From Thuidium tamariscinum (lineage: Eukaryota > Streptophyta > Bryopsida > Hypnales > Thuidiaceae), in NCBI GenBank assembly GCA_947034885.2, contig OX344751.2, positions 12,276,001 to 12,340,000 of the forward strand: a stretch of 64,000 bases of DNA, given 5' to 3'. Positions 1 to 12,910 of the stretch are shown in pieces (the stretch's first letter is position 1; each line of letters begins with the position of its first letter). The position numbers were made by a program, and so were the translations under genes. Under the pieces are notes generated by a model, which was not told where the DNA came from, ran no database searches, and worked only from the letters and a program-made list of their open reading frames with translations.

Positions 1-3000
1 ATCTTCTGTCTCACCATGGACAAAGAATGGATACAAAATATGAACTTTGTTTACTTCATTCTCACTAACTTTCATTAAAGTAATTCCTTCAATTTGCCAT
101 CAAAAATTCTCTTAATAGTAGATGGTAAGTTTTCTTAAATTTTTGTTGAATTCAACATTTTTTTTGTTTATTATATTGTATTATTTAATTTATTTAAAAT
201 AATTATTTATAATAATTTTACCTAACAAATAGGATACGTACCAATTAATGTCTCCAAAAATGTCTAATTTGATGTCAAAAAACAACATCAAAATTTCCAA
301 ATGACATAAAACTGTATTGACTAGGCATGCCACATCAACAACATCATAAATGGGCTAAATGAAAAAATTCCACACAACTCCCTTTGCCTATGTAGCACTT
401 ACATGGCATCCACATATCATCTTTTAAAGAGTTTGGAAGAGCTTGAAAGAGCATGTTTTTTGTGACGTTAGAAAGAATTGGGCATGCTTTTTTGACAATT
501 CATGATGTTTTTGGCCTATTCATTATAGGGCACTTTAGTTAATATTTATGTTGATGCCTTTTTTTCCTTTACGTTGATGTATTTTTCATTTTTTTAAATG
601 TCAAAAAACTGAAAAAGATCATGTTTTCTTATAGTAGAATTTATTAGAAAATTTGATAGGAGTTGCATTAATAATAGATGATGTAATGTGCTCTATTGAT
701 TATTAAATACAATTATGTATTGTATTCAATGTTAAAGTGAAAAATACATTGTGGAAAATAAAGTTAGACATATTTACCACAAGGTTATAGACTAGTAGAG
801 TTGGCCTTTGACCTTGTAGTCAAAAATTTTAAATCTTTTAACATATATGGTCCATTTCCAACTTAACTTGGATGAAATTTTTGTTTTTTATTTTTCAAAA
901 TTGAACCGTATGTCTTCTATATGTTTTAAAAATATCATATATTTTTGTATAAATTCTAAATCATTGGGTATTTTTTACAAAAAGAAAATTACAAAATAAA
1001 CTTTGAAAGTCAACTTTGAAAATTTCACCAGAATTGTATGTTATTATTATTATTATTATTAATTTTAATTTTAATTTTTTTTTGAACAAGTGGAAAACCA
1101 TTGCATTAAAAAATAAATGAAACAACTAGGTCAAAGTCCGGACAATGAAGAGAATGAGCACAAACAAGGAAAACCAATAGAGCTACCTATCTAAAATAAC
1201 AAGATACACTTATATATTATGGTGTAGAGCATTATGGTGCAAACCAAATTTTGTGTTGCACTATAATTTGAAAATTAACAACTACTATGATTAAAGGATA
1301 AATGTTTAAATTGCAACAAAAGATGCGATTTTCAAAAAAATTTAGAATTTCAAATCGGATTTTGAACTAGACTTACTAAGCTCAATTTCATGCTCACTTG
1401 ATTTCAAATTCAAAAAAGATCTTTTTTGATGGCTAGAATTTAGATCATGAGCAACAAAGCAAAAACTTATCGCCAAATACACTAGAAAGACATCTCTTAA
1501 GATGTGTGGATTTAACATAGGCTTCATTGAAAACTTTTGTAGTTCCTCAAACAGAGGCTCTCCACCATCAAACACTACAGACACACTCAAAGAACCCTCC
1601 CAAAAAAAATTGGATGAACTGTGATTATAAGCCATTCATAATCCAAGTTTTGGTATTTCACGGTCAGTGAAGGATATATCTCTACTACTGCTACTAATTG
1701 TATGAAATAACCTCTTTTCTCAAGGAAACCGTTACTCTTGAAAGGCTAGAAACAAGCAATATATTGCGTAGCTCTCCTGGAATATATTTGTCCAACTGAA
1801 ACAGCTTCCGATGAGTTTAGAGCAAATAATGCAGATCCTCACACAATCTTCAATTTGTTTCCTTGTCCCTCTAAACCATCAATGATCACAACAAAATAAC
1901 AAGTGACACTTCAATACTGAAACTAAGTTACATTTTCCTTCACTCTTGCAGTAAAGGTCCTCCTTTATTTGTGTCCAAACCCCCCAAAAAACCCTACATT
2001 TTCATGATCAACGCACATCATCCTCCAAAAAAAGAAGTGACACTTCAATACTGAAACCACTTTTTTACATGATCAACATACATTTTTCTCCAATAAAATA
2101 AGTCATACCATTTGTGCCACTGGTATGAATTAGCACAATATTGCACCGATTTTGAAAATCTCTGCTACAAGTCCCGCTTCGTGACACAAACAGGACACAA
2201 CAGAATTTGGAGACCATTAGGATGTGTTCTCTCACATCTAAAGAAGTTCAACAAGGCATGCCAATGCACAAACTAATTAGGAGGTGTTCTTCCCTTAATG
2301 CCAATGCACAAATTAATTAAGAGAAGTTAATGATTGAGCATGTGTTCAGATGCAGGTTTGTAACAACCCCAGCTGAAGGAACTGGAACACGTGCATTGTC
2401 CACAACCGCACACAGACAACGTGCCAGAACTCGTGTTGTATAGAAATCAATAAATATATCATGCTGCAATAACTCGCAGATGCAAAGTTGGTAGCAGATC
2501 TATGGCTTACAAAAAATTCTTGATGAACATTCTGAAACCAGCACAAACGAAAGGAGCACGCAGCCAAGTGACAAAGGAAACGCCAGTGAGATACAATACT
2601 TGATAACTTATTCTGAACCCGACTGGCAACTCGACATGATCTTACCACAATATAAACAGCGATCAATGAGGCCTTGCAATGACGTAATCCAGGCAGGCCA
2701 TCAACCGAGAAGAGGAATTGGATTTGGACAGGAAGGGTGTCCCCGAGTCATGATGCAGCTTACATTTCACTCAACTTGCATTGCTAGCCTCAGGCTCCAA
2801 GAATTTATGCACAAATGCATGGCATCAAACTTGCTCTGCAATCCTGACCAAGATAACCCTTTTAAGGATGGAGAAAGGGCATTTCCGGAAGCTCATATTT
2901 TGGGTAGCAGTTTGGAAGAGTGTCAATTACGTGGTTTGGATTCATTCAATTTTTATTTTTCCTGGACCAACACATGCAATGTTTTTCACTCCATCTGAAG

Positions 3001-3040
3001 TCAAGACCATTTCCCCTGTTTGAATTATACTTTCCACAAT
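1..3040. other. AT-rich non-coding region
   Basis: No credible gene is seen on either strand. The few open frames of 60-130 codons overlap each other on both strands and have no recognisable domain. There is a short ATT trinucleotide run near 1040-1060 and many A/T homopolymers. It looks like decayed repeat DNA. Confidence 0.5.
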
Positions 3041-3241
3041 GTGATCAATCAAAATGGCAGTTTTTGAATCATGAACCCTTGGTCCTCAAAAGGGTTAACT
3101 GATCTACGCCACGGTTTTTCGTGGAGGCGAAATTTTGCACTTCTTGACATGTTTGATCTTGTCAGACGACTCCGTCCTTCTGTCCTGTTTGCTGTGAGGG
3201 CTTGTGACAGGTACTGCACCCCCCACCCCACCCGTTACACA

Positions 3242-3260
3242 AATGAAACAGGATTTCATT
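3242..3260. repeat. Short palindrome, copy 1 (AATGAAA-n5-TTTCATT)
   Basis: A 7 bp perfect stem, AATGAAA and TTTCATT, surrounds the 5-base loop CAGGA and is followed by GCAAA. Related copies lie at 3343-3361 and 4058-4076. Some flanking bases (CAAATGAAAC, TTGC, CAGCCACA) are shared, so the copies belong to one dispersed repeat family of unknown type. Confidence 0.6.
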
Positions 3261-3342
3261 GCAAAGATAAAATACATATCAACCAGCCACAAGGAGCCTC
3301 GCAGGGAGCAAACAAACTGGAGCTTTGTTTAATATTTGAACA

Positions 3343-3361
3343 AATGAAACGGAATTTCATT
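3343..3361. repeat. Short palindrome, copy 2
   Basis: Same arrangement as the copy at 3242, with loop CGGAA and a perfect 7 bp stem. It is about 100 bp from copy 1. The sequence after it, up to about 3560, is moderately GC-rich and contains a degenerate RNA polymerase III B-box-like string on the minus strand, so a SINE-like origin is possible but unproven. Confidence 0.55.
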
Positions 3362-3900
3362 GCAAAAGAGAGCCCAAACACAGAACCTCTAACTTAGCCA
3401 CATGTGGCCTGCCGTGGCGAGCGGCAGGTTTAAACTACTTGACCTCGCCTTACTGCTCACTTGTAATCTGAATTCCCACAAGGATTGAACTCACTGCCGG
3501 CAGCGGCCTTCAAGAGTTCGCCTGCACTTAAGTAAAATCACCTTACAAAATTATTTCTGAGCTCGCGGGGTGGCACCTGCCTCGGCGGCGCGTGGGGTCC
3601 TTTTTTCCCCTTGTAGTTTACGTTTATTTTTTCTTTGTTTTCTAATCCCTCAGGCCGCGTCGTGGCTGAGCACTTGTATGTTTCCCTTGCAGTAAGGGTA
3701 ATCCTTTAAGTTACAGTACTTGTGTCAAAAATAATATAATTTGAGCACTTCAGACACCAGCAACAGAAGAAAGCTACTGTAGATAATTAATGCTGATGAT
3801 TAGCTTGCACATCGTACCAAAAAATGCAAACATCAAAGTTCCGAGATACTTGTTGTTCGAGTTATTTTGTGACCAAATAAGACTCTTTTGTTTAGTAACT

Positions 3901-3994
3901 TACTCCCTCTGTCCCACTAAAAGCTTTCTAATTAGGCTGATTTCCAGCCTTTCCAGGAAGAAATTGGGAAGAAAAAAGTGGGACAGAGGGAGTA
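3901..3994. mobile_element. Stowaway-like (Tc1/mariner) MITE, 94 bp with its TA duplication
   Basis: The ends are an 18 bp perfect inverted repeat, TACTCCCTCTGTCCCACT at 3901 and its complement ending at 3994. This is the classic CTCCCTCnGTCCCA terminus of Stowaway elements, and the outermost TA on each side is the expected TA target duplication. The centre is only about 58 bp and has no coding capacity, so it must have been moved by a Tc1/mariner transposase encoded elsewhere. The perfect ends suggest a fairly recent insertion. Confidence 0.9.
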
Positions 3995-4057
3995 CTGTAG
4001 TGCAGAATCGTCATTGAGGGAAGCGATTCGAATTACTTTCTTTTCTTTTCTGAAACA

Positions 4058-4076
4058 AATGAAACGGAATGTCATT
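4058..4076. repeat. Short palindrome, copy 3
   Basis: Loop CGGAA as in copy 2, with one mismatch in the right arm (TGTCATT). It lies about 60 bp downstream of the Stowaway-like MITE. The following stretch to about 4300 is GC-richer and shares CAGCCACA with copy 1. Confidence 0.5.
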
Positions 4077-4299
4077 GCCATAAAAATACATTACAAGCCT
4101 GCCAGCCACAGGCTAGGTGGCCTGGCAGAAACAAAGACAACCGGATCAACGACACAAGACGGACCAAGGACAGAACTGGGGGGGCTCGCGCCCGGAGCGC
4201 AGCGCGGGCGGTGCCGATCGAGGGGAAGGCTTTCCTTTCCAGTGGAGGCTCGGGCTCCAGCAGCTTGCCGTTTCCTGCAATCTTGCCGCCTTTCCGAGT

Positions 4300-6129
4300 A
4301 CAAAAGACGTAATCAATGTCAAGTACGCCTGACGCCATGTGCAGAATTTCCGTCTGCAAGAATATACTCTTCAAAGCCCTGCCAGTTTACGTGCACAGTC
4401 ATTCATTTCACTGCCACTCTATATTTGTCAGACATATGAACGGTGGCAAGTATGCAGCCCTTAGAGAAGCTGGAAGGAGCAGAATCTCTTGCCTGGCGAC
4501 CCGGAGAGCCTCGATCGACGCCTTCATGCACGGACAACAAGTGGCTGGGGAGAACGCATGATAAAACTTACTGACAACGAACTATGATAACCACATTGGC
4601 TTTACAAGCCAACTAAGTTACGTACATACAGACCGCATGAGTTACTTTGGCGTTATTAAAACCTGCAGACCAATCGTGACCGTTTAGAAGCAATCGAAGT
4701 CAGTCATGCACATTCGGACTGCACAAATCGACTTGTGGATTTGTAAGCCTTTGAGATACTGTATACCCATATTTATTTTTGCTAGTTCATGGCTGAGTTC
4801 GATGCAATGATTATATTCACCTCGGAATAGTCGGAAAGGCAAGATTGCAGGAATTCTCTTTAAATGAATACCGATTATTAGATCGGTCTTACGAATATAT
4901 GATGCTTTAATTTGTTTAAGTCTCACGCGTCGCTTGAGAAGTTATTTGGGGAAATACGTACCGAGGGAAAAACATCCCCATGAAGCGTGTGCACTTGATC
5001 GATTTGTTCATTGTCTTGATCGAATATGGACTTTTGATCAGACAGGCGCTTAGTTACGGATTAAGTATCAGATTGAGAGATCGAATTAGAATGCGAGCCT
5101 CAACCTGTATTTGACGGCTAGCTGGGGTCTACAACGGACAGTTATATTCCATCAACTTTTTACGAATAGGGCTATTTAATTAATGCATCTCGAATCATTG
5201 AGAGATCAAACGATGGCTCAGGTTCGATCAGTTGCCTTCAGAGCACTATCAGTCGAACTACAGTATAATTAATTAAGCAAGGAAGAATTTCAACGTAATA
5301 TTTCAGCGCAGAAGACTACAGCGCATGGATCGATGATAAGCTATCAGGCGGTATGAGGTTTCTTCAGTGCCTCCTTGAACTGAATTGAATACCCCAACTA
5401 GGGAAATTTAAAACTTTTATGTACAGTACAATGATAAACATTCCCAATCCCATGAACGACATGCGCAAATTCTCCCGACATGATGCAGACGTGAAAAACT
5501 TAGTGCACAGAGAAGTTTGATCGAGAGCAACATCAATTTCACTGCGTTTTCTGTGAAATTAACTCAAACATTGTTGACTTATATCGATCACTGGGAGCAA
5601 ATTAAAGTTGGCACTTCAATCTCACCGACGACAAGTGCTGGTACGTGGTGGTGGTAAGTTTGCAATTGGATTGTGCTCACTTTCGTAAGTTTTTGTTCCG
5701 TTGGCCGGTGTGATCGATCCCGGCGCCAAAAATTGCAACACACATGGGACATGTATAGATTGTCATTTTGGCCGCGCGTCATGAAAGATGCCGAAGTGGT
5801 GGAAATCCTGCGAATTTAACAAAATTCATTGACATTCATTGCTTTGGTTCCCATCTTTCTAATTTCGGCAATTAATTGTGCTGCAGATGGACGCCAATTG
5901 ATTCGACTAGTGACTGAAGGAGATGAATTTATGTTTCGCTCCAGGCAAATAAGATCGATTTTTTTCTCCGTAGACACAGAGGAGATTAATATTTGCGGTT
6001 CCAGGATTGGCATGCAATTAGAAGTTCACTTACAGTTCCTGGAGGCAAGACGTGGAGAGTTAGTTAAGCGAGGTTGGAAATCATGTTGTACTGTACTTCG
6101 TAGAATTGCAGCAATTGATGTGCAGCAGA
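4300..6129. other. Non-coding region, no gene recognised
   Basis: Moderately AT-rich, apparently low-copy DNA. The longest plus-strand frame (5829-6140) begins with a hydrophobic run but has no domain, no homologue I recognise and no gene signals around it. I therefore leave it unannotated. Confidence 0.4.
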
Positions 6130-6133
6130 TTAA

Positions 6134-6784
6134 CCCCTAAATGCCTAAAGCACCAGAATCTGATGTTTGCAAAACTTTGAAGTTAAATAAAACCTAACTA
6201 ATTTTCTATTTTTAGTAGTTTTTATTTTTGGAAAGTTCTTTTAGAAGTTTAGTTTTAGTGTCAAAAATCTAATTGAAAAATGAATGATGGTTATTTTCTA
6301 TTTAAGATTTTGTACAAGGGTACCCATTGCAATCTTGACTTTCCGTAGTGTTGAGAGCTCTTGAAAATGAGCCTCAAATACACTAGATCTTGGAGAAAAA
6401 TCACATTTGAAAGTCATTTACAAAAAGTGTAGAGTAGATTTTGAGAAGCCATAAATCAATTGGAATTATGCATGTTAAGTCCTTCAACCTCATATTTTTT
6501 TGGTCACCAATTTTTTAGATTTGACTTATGAAAAGAGGATAGAAAGACTTCACATTACTTTTGGAGTTTTAACACCCTCATAGTCAAACATTATAATCTT
6601 TCACTCCATGAGTCCATGAGTAATATTGTTGTATTTTTTTTTCCTATGCAATCTCTAACATCTCTTGTTTGAATTTGTACAATTACAATTTTAAAAAATT
6701 CATACAACTTATCAAAATTTTGACATTTTGTTCAACTTAGACCAAATTCTAAGAAGTTCAAAACATGCTTTGGGCATGTAGGGG
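6134..6784. mobile_element. TTAA-bounded non-autonomous element, diverged (about 650 bp)
   Basis: The left end reads TTAA then CCCCTAAATGCCTAAAGCA. The right end, read in reverse, gives CCCCTACATGCCCAAAGCA next to TTAA with two extra T. That is a 19 bp inverted repeat with few mismatches. The first bases match the ends of the elements at 43594 and 59926 (TTAA then CCCCTAAA). No ORF is present. TTAA duplication plus a CCC start is the piggyBac pattern, but assignment to that superfamily is inference. Confidence 0.55.
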
Positions 6785-9288
6785 TTTTAACATACTTGGG
6801 ATCTTGCATGCCATGCTTTAGCATCCACCTAGAAGAAATTAAGTCATTGATTGAAGCAAATGTCAACTTCATTAAAGTGGGGGAACTCGACAAATTTGGC
6901 ACATCATACTATTTATCCTGAAACAGATGGAAGCCTAAAACTAAATTTTGGAGAAGTGAAACATCATGAAATATTTTTCAATAAATTTTTCTTGGAAGAC
7001 AAGTGGAATAGGCATCTAAATTAAATTGTTTCATATTTTTTTGAGCTTTGTGGAATTAGTTATAATTTTTTGAAGTTGAAAAAAAGTGTTCATTTGTGGT
7101 CATCAAAAGTGACCACCTCTTGAAATGTGCAAATTAGGTACATTGAAAGAAACAAAGTGTACCTTTGAGTCACGTTGGCTTTTAATGCCAGGTCAGAGAT
7201 GGAGCCTCCAACCTTAATTGGAGTTTTGTTTTCATCATTTTTAGCACCCTAAATTTTCTCCAATTGAACAATATTAATTATTACAACTTCATCTATAAGG
7301 AAAGGCAGTTACAAAGTGAAAAACTACCACAAATATCCATGATTTCCTTTTCTATTTTATGTGTGCAAAATGTTGGGTTATACCTCAAACATCAAAGAAA
7401 ATTTGAGGCTAGTAGAAGGTCAATCTAGAGTAACAAATTCAACTATTAAAAGAAGAGTAGGGAGCATATGGAATATGATAAAATTCTATGGTCAAATGAG
7501 GTGAATTTTGTGAAAGCTATTAGATCATTGTAAACTAGGACAATACAAGACAATAAAGTAGAGTAGAAGGCAAGAGAATATACAATGTTCAATAGGAAAA
7601 CTTTACTAATGAAGGATGATTGCAAGAAACACCTATTCTATTTGTGTCACACATTGCATACAGAAGTTGTTTTATGCCATAAGTATTGCAAAAATGATCA
7701 AATGAATGTGAAATTTGGAATGAATCTTCCTCAAGCATGAAATATTTTACCTAAATTTTTTCAAATTTTTCAAAAATGATAAAGTAGGGGGGATTGAATT
7801 TTGAACATATGTTACACATGTAGTTTTGGTGGTTTTTAGGACTATTGAGTACCTTTTTTGAAGAATAACATTGTGAAATTTGGCAGGCTAGGTCTTCTAA
7901 TAGAAATATACTTTTTCAAGAGAGATACTTTAAAAATATTTAAACAAGTGTATTTTATATTGGCCTAAAGGATGCATTATTTCAATTGAATTTATATTGA
8001 AATAGAAATGTTTTTTTTAGTTCTAGCTTTGATATTCTAGATTTGCACTTAGTTGGCAACGATGGCCATTTTTCAAATGAACTTTTCAAAAGAATTTTCT
8101 AATTTAAAAAAAAAGAAATGTAAAAGTTTCATTTTTAGCATAAATTGTTGCATGTAGTTCAAAATAGTATTCCAAAGTACACAAAAAGACTCAATAGTAC
8201 TACTAGGGACTAAAGTGCCTTCAATTTGTTCATGACATTTCTTTTTATGGCAAAATTAAGTATTACCATTCATCCTTGCCATTCACTAATGAACATTACA
8301 AGTTGTTTAAATAGTAGATTTGAAATCCAATCGACTATCTAGATGTCATATTCTTTGCCTCAAATAGTATTGAAGGTAACTTATAGTACAAAAAGTACAC
8401 AAATGCTAAAAATAAATAAATACAACAAGTAGTATAAGTGATTCTTGCAATTAACCTCAAAGTTGTTTTTGTACCACAAACATAACATTTTGTCATATAC
8501 TAGTTTGAGCCACTTTATTTATTTTGTGTAATAGAGGGTGAGAAAATAAATTATTTATACAAGTGGGATAGTGGTAGGTAAAACAACCCATGTGGTACAT
8601 GTGAATTAGAACTAAAATTAGGATCCAACAAAGATTTTTTTTCAAAAAGATGCTTAAATTGCTCAAAAAGAAATATTGTTCATAACTTTCACATTACTAA
8701 TCCAAGTGGAATTAATCATAGCTTCACACATAGACAAAAATGTGATCTGGGTCATTGCAAGAAACACCGACCACTTTTGTAGCCCTTTGTAAAATTTGTT
8801 CTTGTCCAATGCTATAACTTTTGATCGATGAATCCAATGCCCAAACCAAAAAAAACATTTCTAGAGTTCTTGATTGCAATCATATTCTATATTTTTCAAA
8901 ATTTCAAAAAAATCATTTATATTTAAAAGTTATTTTTGTTAATTTGTCACATTTTCAAGATTAGGGTTTTCTTATACTATTGATTGGTTTAAATTAATGA
9001 TTTTTGTTTGAAATTTTTGTGGTATGTTTTTACAGTAGGTAGACATGCCCCTACCAAAGGGCATCTAAAAGAACATTATTTTATGACCTCTACATTAGTG
9101 CAAACAGGCTTCCCTTGCACGCACACTTCAAAACATTAGAAATGGTTTTGAACTCATTTTTTTAGTCAAACCTCATCACCAAGAAGTCTTCTCAAATGGA
9201 CAATTTTTAGCTTTGTTCAAAAATATTTTTCCTATTTTTTACAAATTAAAACATCTATATATGTATTTTCTAGGACATCATCTTGGAC
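6785..9288. other. AT-rich non-coding DNA with a decayed TTAA-family relic
   Basis: No gene seen. Around 8640-8750 the sequence closely resembles the interior of the TTAA element at 43594 (for example the shared run CATAACTTTCACATTACTAA). Part of this region is therefore an old copy of that family whose ends I could not place. Confidence 0.45.
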
Positions 9289-9337
9289 ACTTTCTTGTAG
9301 TGACATGACCATATCACAACATGACCATATGAAACAT
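9289..9337 (+). repeat. 49 bp direct repeat, copy 1
   Basis: Identical to 9372-9420, starting ACTTTCTTGTAGTGACATGA and ending GAAACAT. The two copies are separated by 34 bp. The perfect identity points to a recent local duplication. Confidence 0.9.
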
Positions 9338-9371
9338 GATTATATCATTTTTCGCAGTCATGTTTGTCCCC

Positions 9372-9420
9372 ACTTTCTTGTAGTGACATGACCATATCAC
9401 AACATGACCATATGAAACAT
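9372..9420 (+). repeat. 49 bp direct repeat, copy 2
   Basis: Exact second copy of 9289-9337. No coding function is suggested. Confidence 0.9.
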
Positions 9421-9837
9421 CTTGTGTTTGATTCCTCATCTATTTCTCTTTCACTGGAAAAATAAGCTACAAATATTTCCATCTCAGGAGATACATGAAA
9501 AAGGCACATCAAAAGTGCTTAGATGGTCGCTTTTGGAGCCTCCTCCCTTACCCTCTGTAACTGCCGCTTTCCAGACTGTCCAGCTGTCCCCCTGGCCATA
9601 ACAGGAAACTGAAGGAATTGAAAACTGACCCTGCCTGCCCACTGAACCTGGCAGCAACCAGCCCTCCAGCAGCAGTGGGGAAAAGTAAACGCATGGAAAA
9701 CGCCAGCTCGTATTAGCCAGGGGTGACTCCCGTGGAACATGTGCAGCTGGGAGCACCGCACACGCGCAGTAACTTACATCACGCAAATGGAACGAGACGG
9801 AAACCAGACCACCATAGTTAGTGCACATAACATTCAG

Positions 9838-10255
9838 TAAGGTAGTCCGCTCTGTAATGGAGCATCTAAGGGCTGGTCCCCTTTTTCATGTATTTAATTG
9901 AATGGAAATATTTTTAGTCCATTTTTCATAGAAAGAGAAATTGAAGAGGAATCTATCACAAGTGGTTTCATAATTTTTGACGCATTTTTGAATTAGTTAT
10001 GAATTTTCAAACTAAGGAGATGTGCAGTAGGTCCTTAGTTTATGTCTCTAGGTCTTCCATGAATGGTTCACTTGCAATTTCTAAAGAAAGATGGGAAAGC
10101 AAAGAGCATGATTGGCTCTCACTATTTCCAATGCATCTTTTCTTGATTCATTCAATGAATGTGGAGGTCCATTTAAGAACCACCAATTGTCCATTTTATA
10201 GCCTTTTATAGGGTCCATTCTTAATGCCCATTCCATTTTAGAGCCGACTACCTTA
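9838..10255. mobile_element. Probable MITE with imperfect 23 bp inverted ends (418 bp)
   Basis: The left end TAAGGTAGTCCGCTCTGTAA and the reverse of the right end TAAGGTAGTCGGCTCTAAAA agree at about 20 of 23 positions. The interior (about 9890-10020) is clearly similar to 38050-38170, so it belongs to a dispersed family. No target duplication could be recognised outside the ends, so the superfamily is undetermined and the exact borders may shift by a few bases. Confidence 0.5.
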
Positions 10256-10343
10256 GCTCATAGAAGGACTGCCTTGCCCTTCGTGAAGTCCCCATCACCT
10301 AATTTCATCTAACATTTCTTAAAGTCTGCAACTTTAGTTATTG

Positions 10344-10369
10344 AATGGTGTGAAATATTCCACATCGTT
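10344..10369. repeat. Hairpin repeat, copy 1 (degenerate)
   Basis: AATGGTGTG and CCACATCGTT pair imperfectly around AAATATT. It is a mutated version of the perfect hairpin at 10385-10410. Confidence 0.6.
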
Positions 10370-10384
10370 TCATTTGCTGGATGG

Positions 10385-10410
10385 AATGGTGTGGGATATT
10401 CCACACCATT
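10385..10410. repeat. Hairpin repeat, copy 2 (perfect 10 bp stem)
   Basis: AATGGTGTGG and CCACACCATT form a perfect 10 bp stem around GATATT. The tandem arrangement with copy 1, 41 bp away, suggests a duplicated small inverted repeat. There is no gene next to it to make this a credible terminator. Confidence 0.7.
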
Positions 10411-10419
10411 TCATCCGTT

Positions 10420-12400
10420 GGGAGGCAGTGTGATAGGCTGCTACTGAATGTTATGCACTTTGCGTAGTGAAGGGCTATTTTATTTTTTTCCAAAAGATTT
10501 TTTTCATGTTGCTTTCACGTTGCAACAAAATTTGCAAGATCAAACCTTTTTTAGTACATTTTTTTTAGTCAAGCTTAACGTGGCATTGAACAATCATGTC
10601 AAATTTGAAAGCTTGCAAGATCCTACTAAGTTATAGAGAAGGATTTGAATTTGTTCACTGCGGTGATTGGCAAGGTTACTCTAGTGAAATTACATTGCCC
10701 ATCACTAATTTCTCATCATTTTTAACATTATAAAAATATTATTTGTTTTTGTATAAGAATGCACTATTTTCGAATTAGGTATTATTCTAATTGGGGACTC
10801 ATAAACCTCTATGGGTACAAATGGAAGTATCTCTAGAAATGATTTGTTGACTTTGATGGCTTGTAGAGTAATTTTCTTGGGATAAGGCAACCTAATTGTT
10901 TAAGAATCCTAATTTCACTATGTTGTGTAGGCCTTCTAGTGTTGTCCACAAAACAAATATTCATATAATTCTAAAAAGAATCAAATGGTGAGTTTACATA
11001 ATGATACCATTCTTTCAATGTCTTTTCCTAATGGCCTTCTTTATTGACAAAATACCAAGCCTCCCTTTGCCATACATATTTGTAGTTGAAGTGTTTAAAT
11101 TTAGTCATGGTTGACAATTGAAGCTTACACTTTAGAATCAATAAGGAATCTTTGAAAAGCCCTGCTAATCACATCAAAGCATCTACTCCGCACTTACTGG
11201 TGGTGCAATTGCATATACTTATTTAATGTCATTGGCCCAACAAAACTTGGTCAACTACGTTAGTTGCCATGCTCAAGCCACTCACTCCAGCAGACCAACA
11301 GACCTAATTTTTAATTTTTAATATTTTTATTATTTTTTATTTTGACACAAACCAGACCTAATTTTGGAGCACAGATTCCTTGAGCTCCCAGCCTGGTCAC
11401 ACTGATAGACAGTCAAAAGGTTGGAGTCAGGGTTTTTTTTTTTTCATTTGTTTTAAGCAGTGCCAGTAGCGATAATCACTGGACGGATGAAGCTATTACA
11501 TCCATGGAAATGGATGAAACTTACAACCTACGGATGAAATTTCATTTACTATTCCGGACCGATGTGCATTCATCCAAAATAGAGCGATACCGTCCCAAGA
11601 TTTTATAGCAAATCATGGATTTCATCCACTGAAAGCAAGAATCTTTTGCAAATATTCCCTTTGAAAAATTCATTGCTTTTCTTTCAGCAGACACTCGCTC
11701 AAATAAAAACCGTGGTTGGAGTGAAGATGCTCCGATGGATCTAAAATTAGTAGCTAAGGAATTCTCCCAGCCAGTTTGTTTTTGTTTTTGTTTTAGGGCA
11801 AATGGTAATGTGGCCTTCCTTTCAAGAAGGTATTAAGTTGACTGGCTCCTTAATTTAGGGGGCTTGAATTCAAGGAGGCCAATTTTAAGTATATAATTTT
11901 GAATATGTAATTTTTGTATACAATTTTGGCTGTGCATAATAGATGAAATCAGGTTTTAGAAGCATGTTGGCAATGATACAAAGGATTATTATATCTGTTT
12001 GGCATTTTTTGTCACATTTACCCTCATTTTTTCTATAGGCTTGAAGCTGCCCAATTTGCTTTTGAGGAAATTGGGCATTTAATAAATGCCTAAAAAACCC
12101 CTGCTCCCAGCCTGCCTGAGCGTCTGCTGCCTAGCGTTGAATTGAATTCATGGCCGTTAAAATTCGGACACTGGTGACAGCTTTTACTGGTCCACCATTC
12201 ATCGAACCTCCCACACTACAGTAAACTTCTTCATCGAACGGAATTGAACTGGCCTGCAAATTATTGATCAGATTCCTACAGTGAAACTCAAACCACGTCA
12301 TTCGTCAACCCTCGAACCACGCATTGCAAGTTCGCACTGACTCCAATTAGTTGTCTCCAATAGAAAACTGAATTCGAAGTAAAAAAGAACAATTGATTTT
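10420..12400. other. Non-coding region upstream of the GT2 gene
   Basis: No gene is supported. The sequence is AT-rich until about 12100 and becomes more balanced toward the GT2 promoter region. A few short frames (10448-10636, 10705-10890) have AT-driven composition and no domains. Confidence 0.4.
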
Positions 12401-12903
12401 CGCTTCTCCAGCGGCGGCCTTGGCTCTCGAGAAAGGAGACATGATTGAGAATTGATCCTCAATAACTTCACTCAATTAATTTGTCATGCACGCCACTGAC
12501 ATGGGATGCTGCTGCGACGCAGCTAGCTAGCTAGTCTCGCTCACTCGATCGGGGTACTAAGTAGTTAGAAACCTCGCCATTCGATCTTCAGTCGTCAATG
12601 CGGCGAGCTCCAGGGAATGCGCTGCGGGCTTAGCTGTGTCGTAGCAAGCATTCGTTTGGTAGCCCGCTAGCTCGTCACTTTGACTTCTGGAGCTGGGAGA
12701 GTTTCGAGTCTTGGTCAAATCTTGTGGATTGGCTAGAGCGGTGATCGAGCGGTGATCATGACGTCTAAGAGATTGAGCACGTAATGTCATGGGAGACTGC
12801 TGACGACACGCGAATGGTACGGGGAATGTATTTATTAATCGAGGTAGTTGGAGGTTTTAATGTGAGGATTTGAGCTGGGGAGTCGAGTGAGGTTGAGGTG
12901 AGG

Positions 12904-12910
12904 TATAAGG
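12904..12910 (+). promoter_or_regulatory. Possible TATA box of the GT2 gene
   Basis: TATAAGG lies in otherwise GC-rich sequence about 360 bp before the proposed start codon. A start site some 30 bp downstream would give a 5' leader of about 340 bp. No other TATA-like string fits better between 12540 and 13200, but no transcript start can be shown. Confidence 0.3.

Noticed and set aside
1342..1635. 97-codon minus-strand frame
   Set aside because: Composition follows the AT-rich background and no similarity or gene signal supports it.
5829..6140. 103-codon frame with a hydrophobic start (possible secreted protein)
   Set aside because: No domain or gene signal supports it, and an overlapping antisense frame of similar quality exists.
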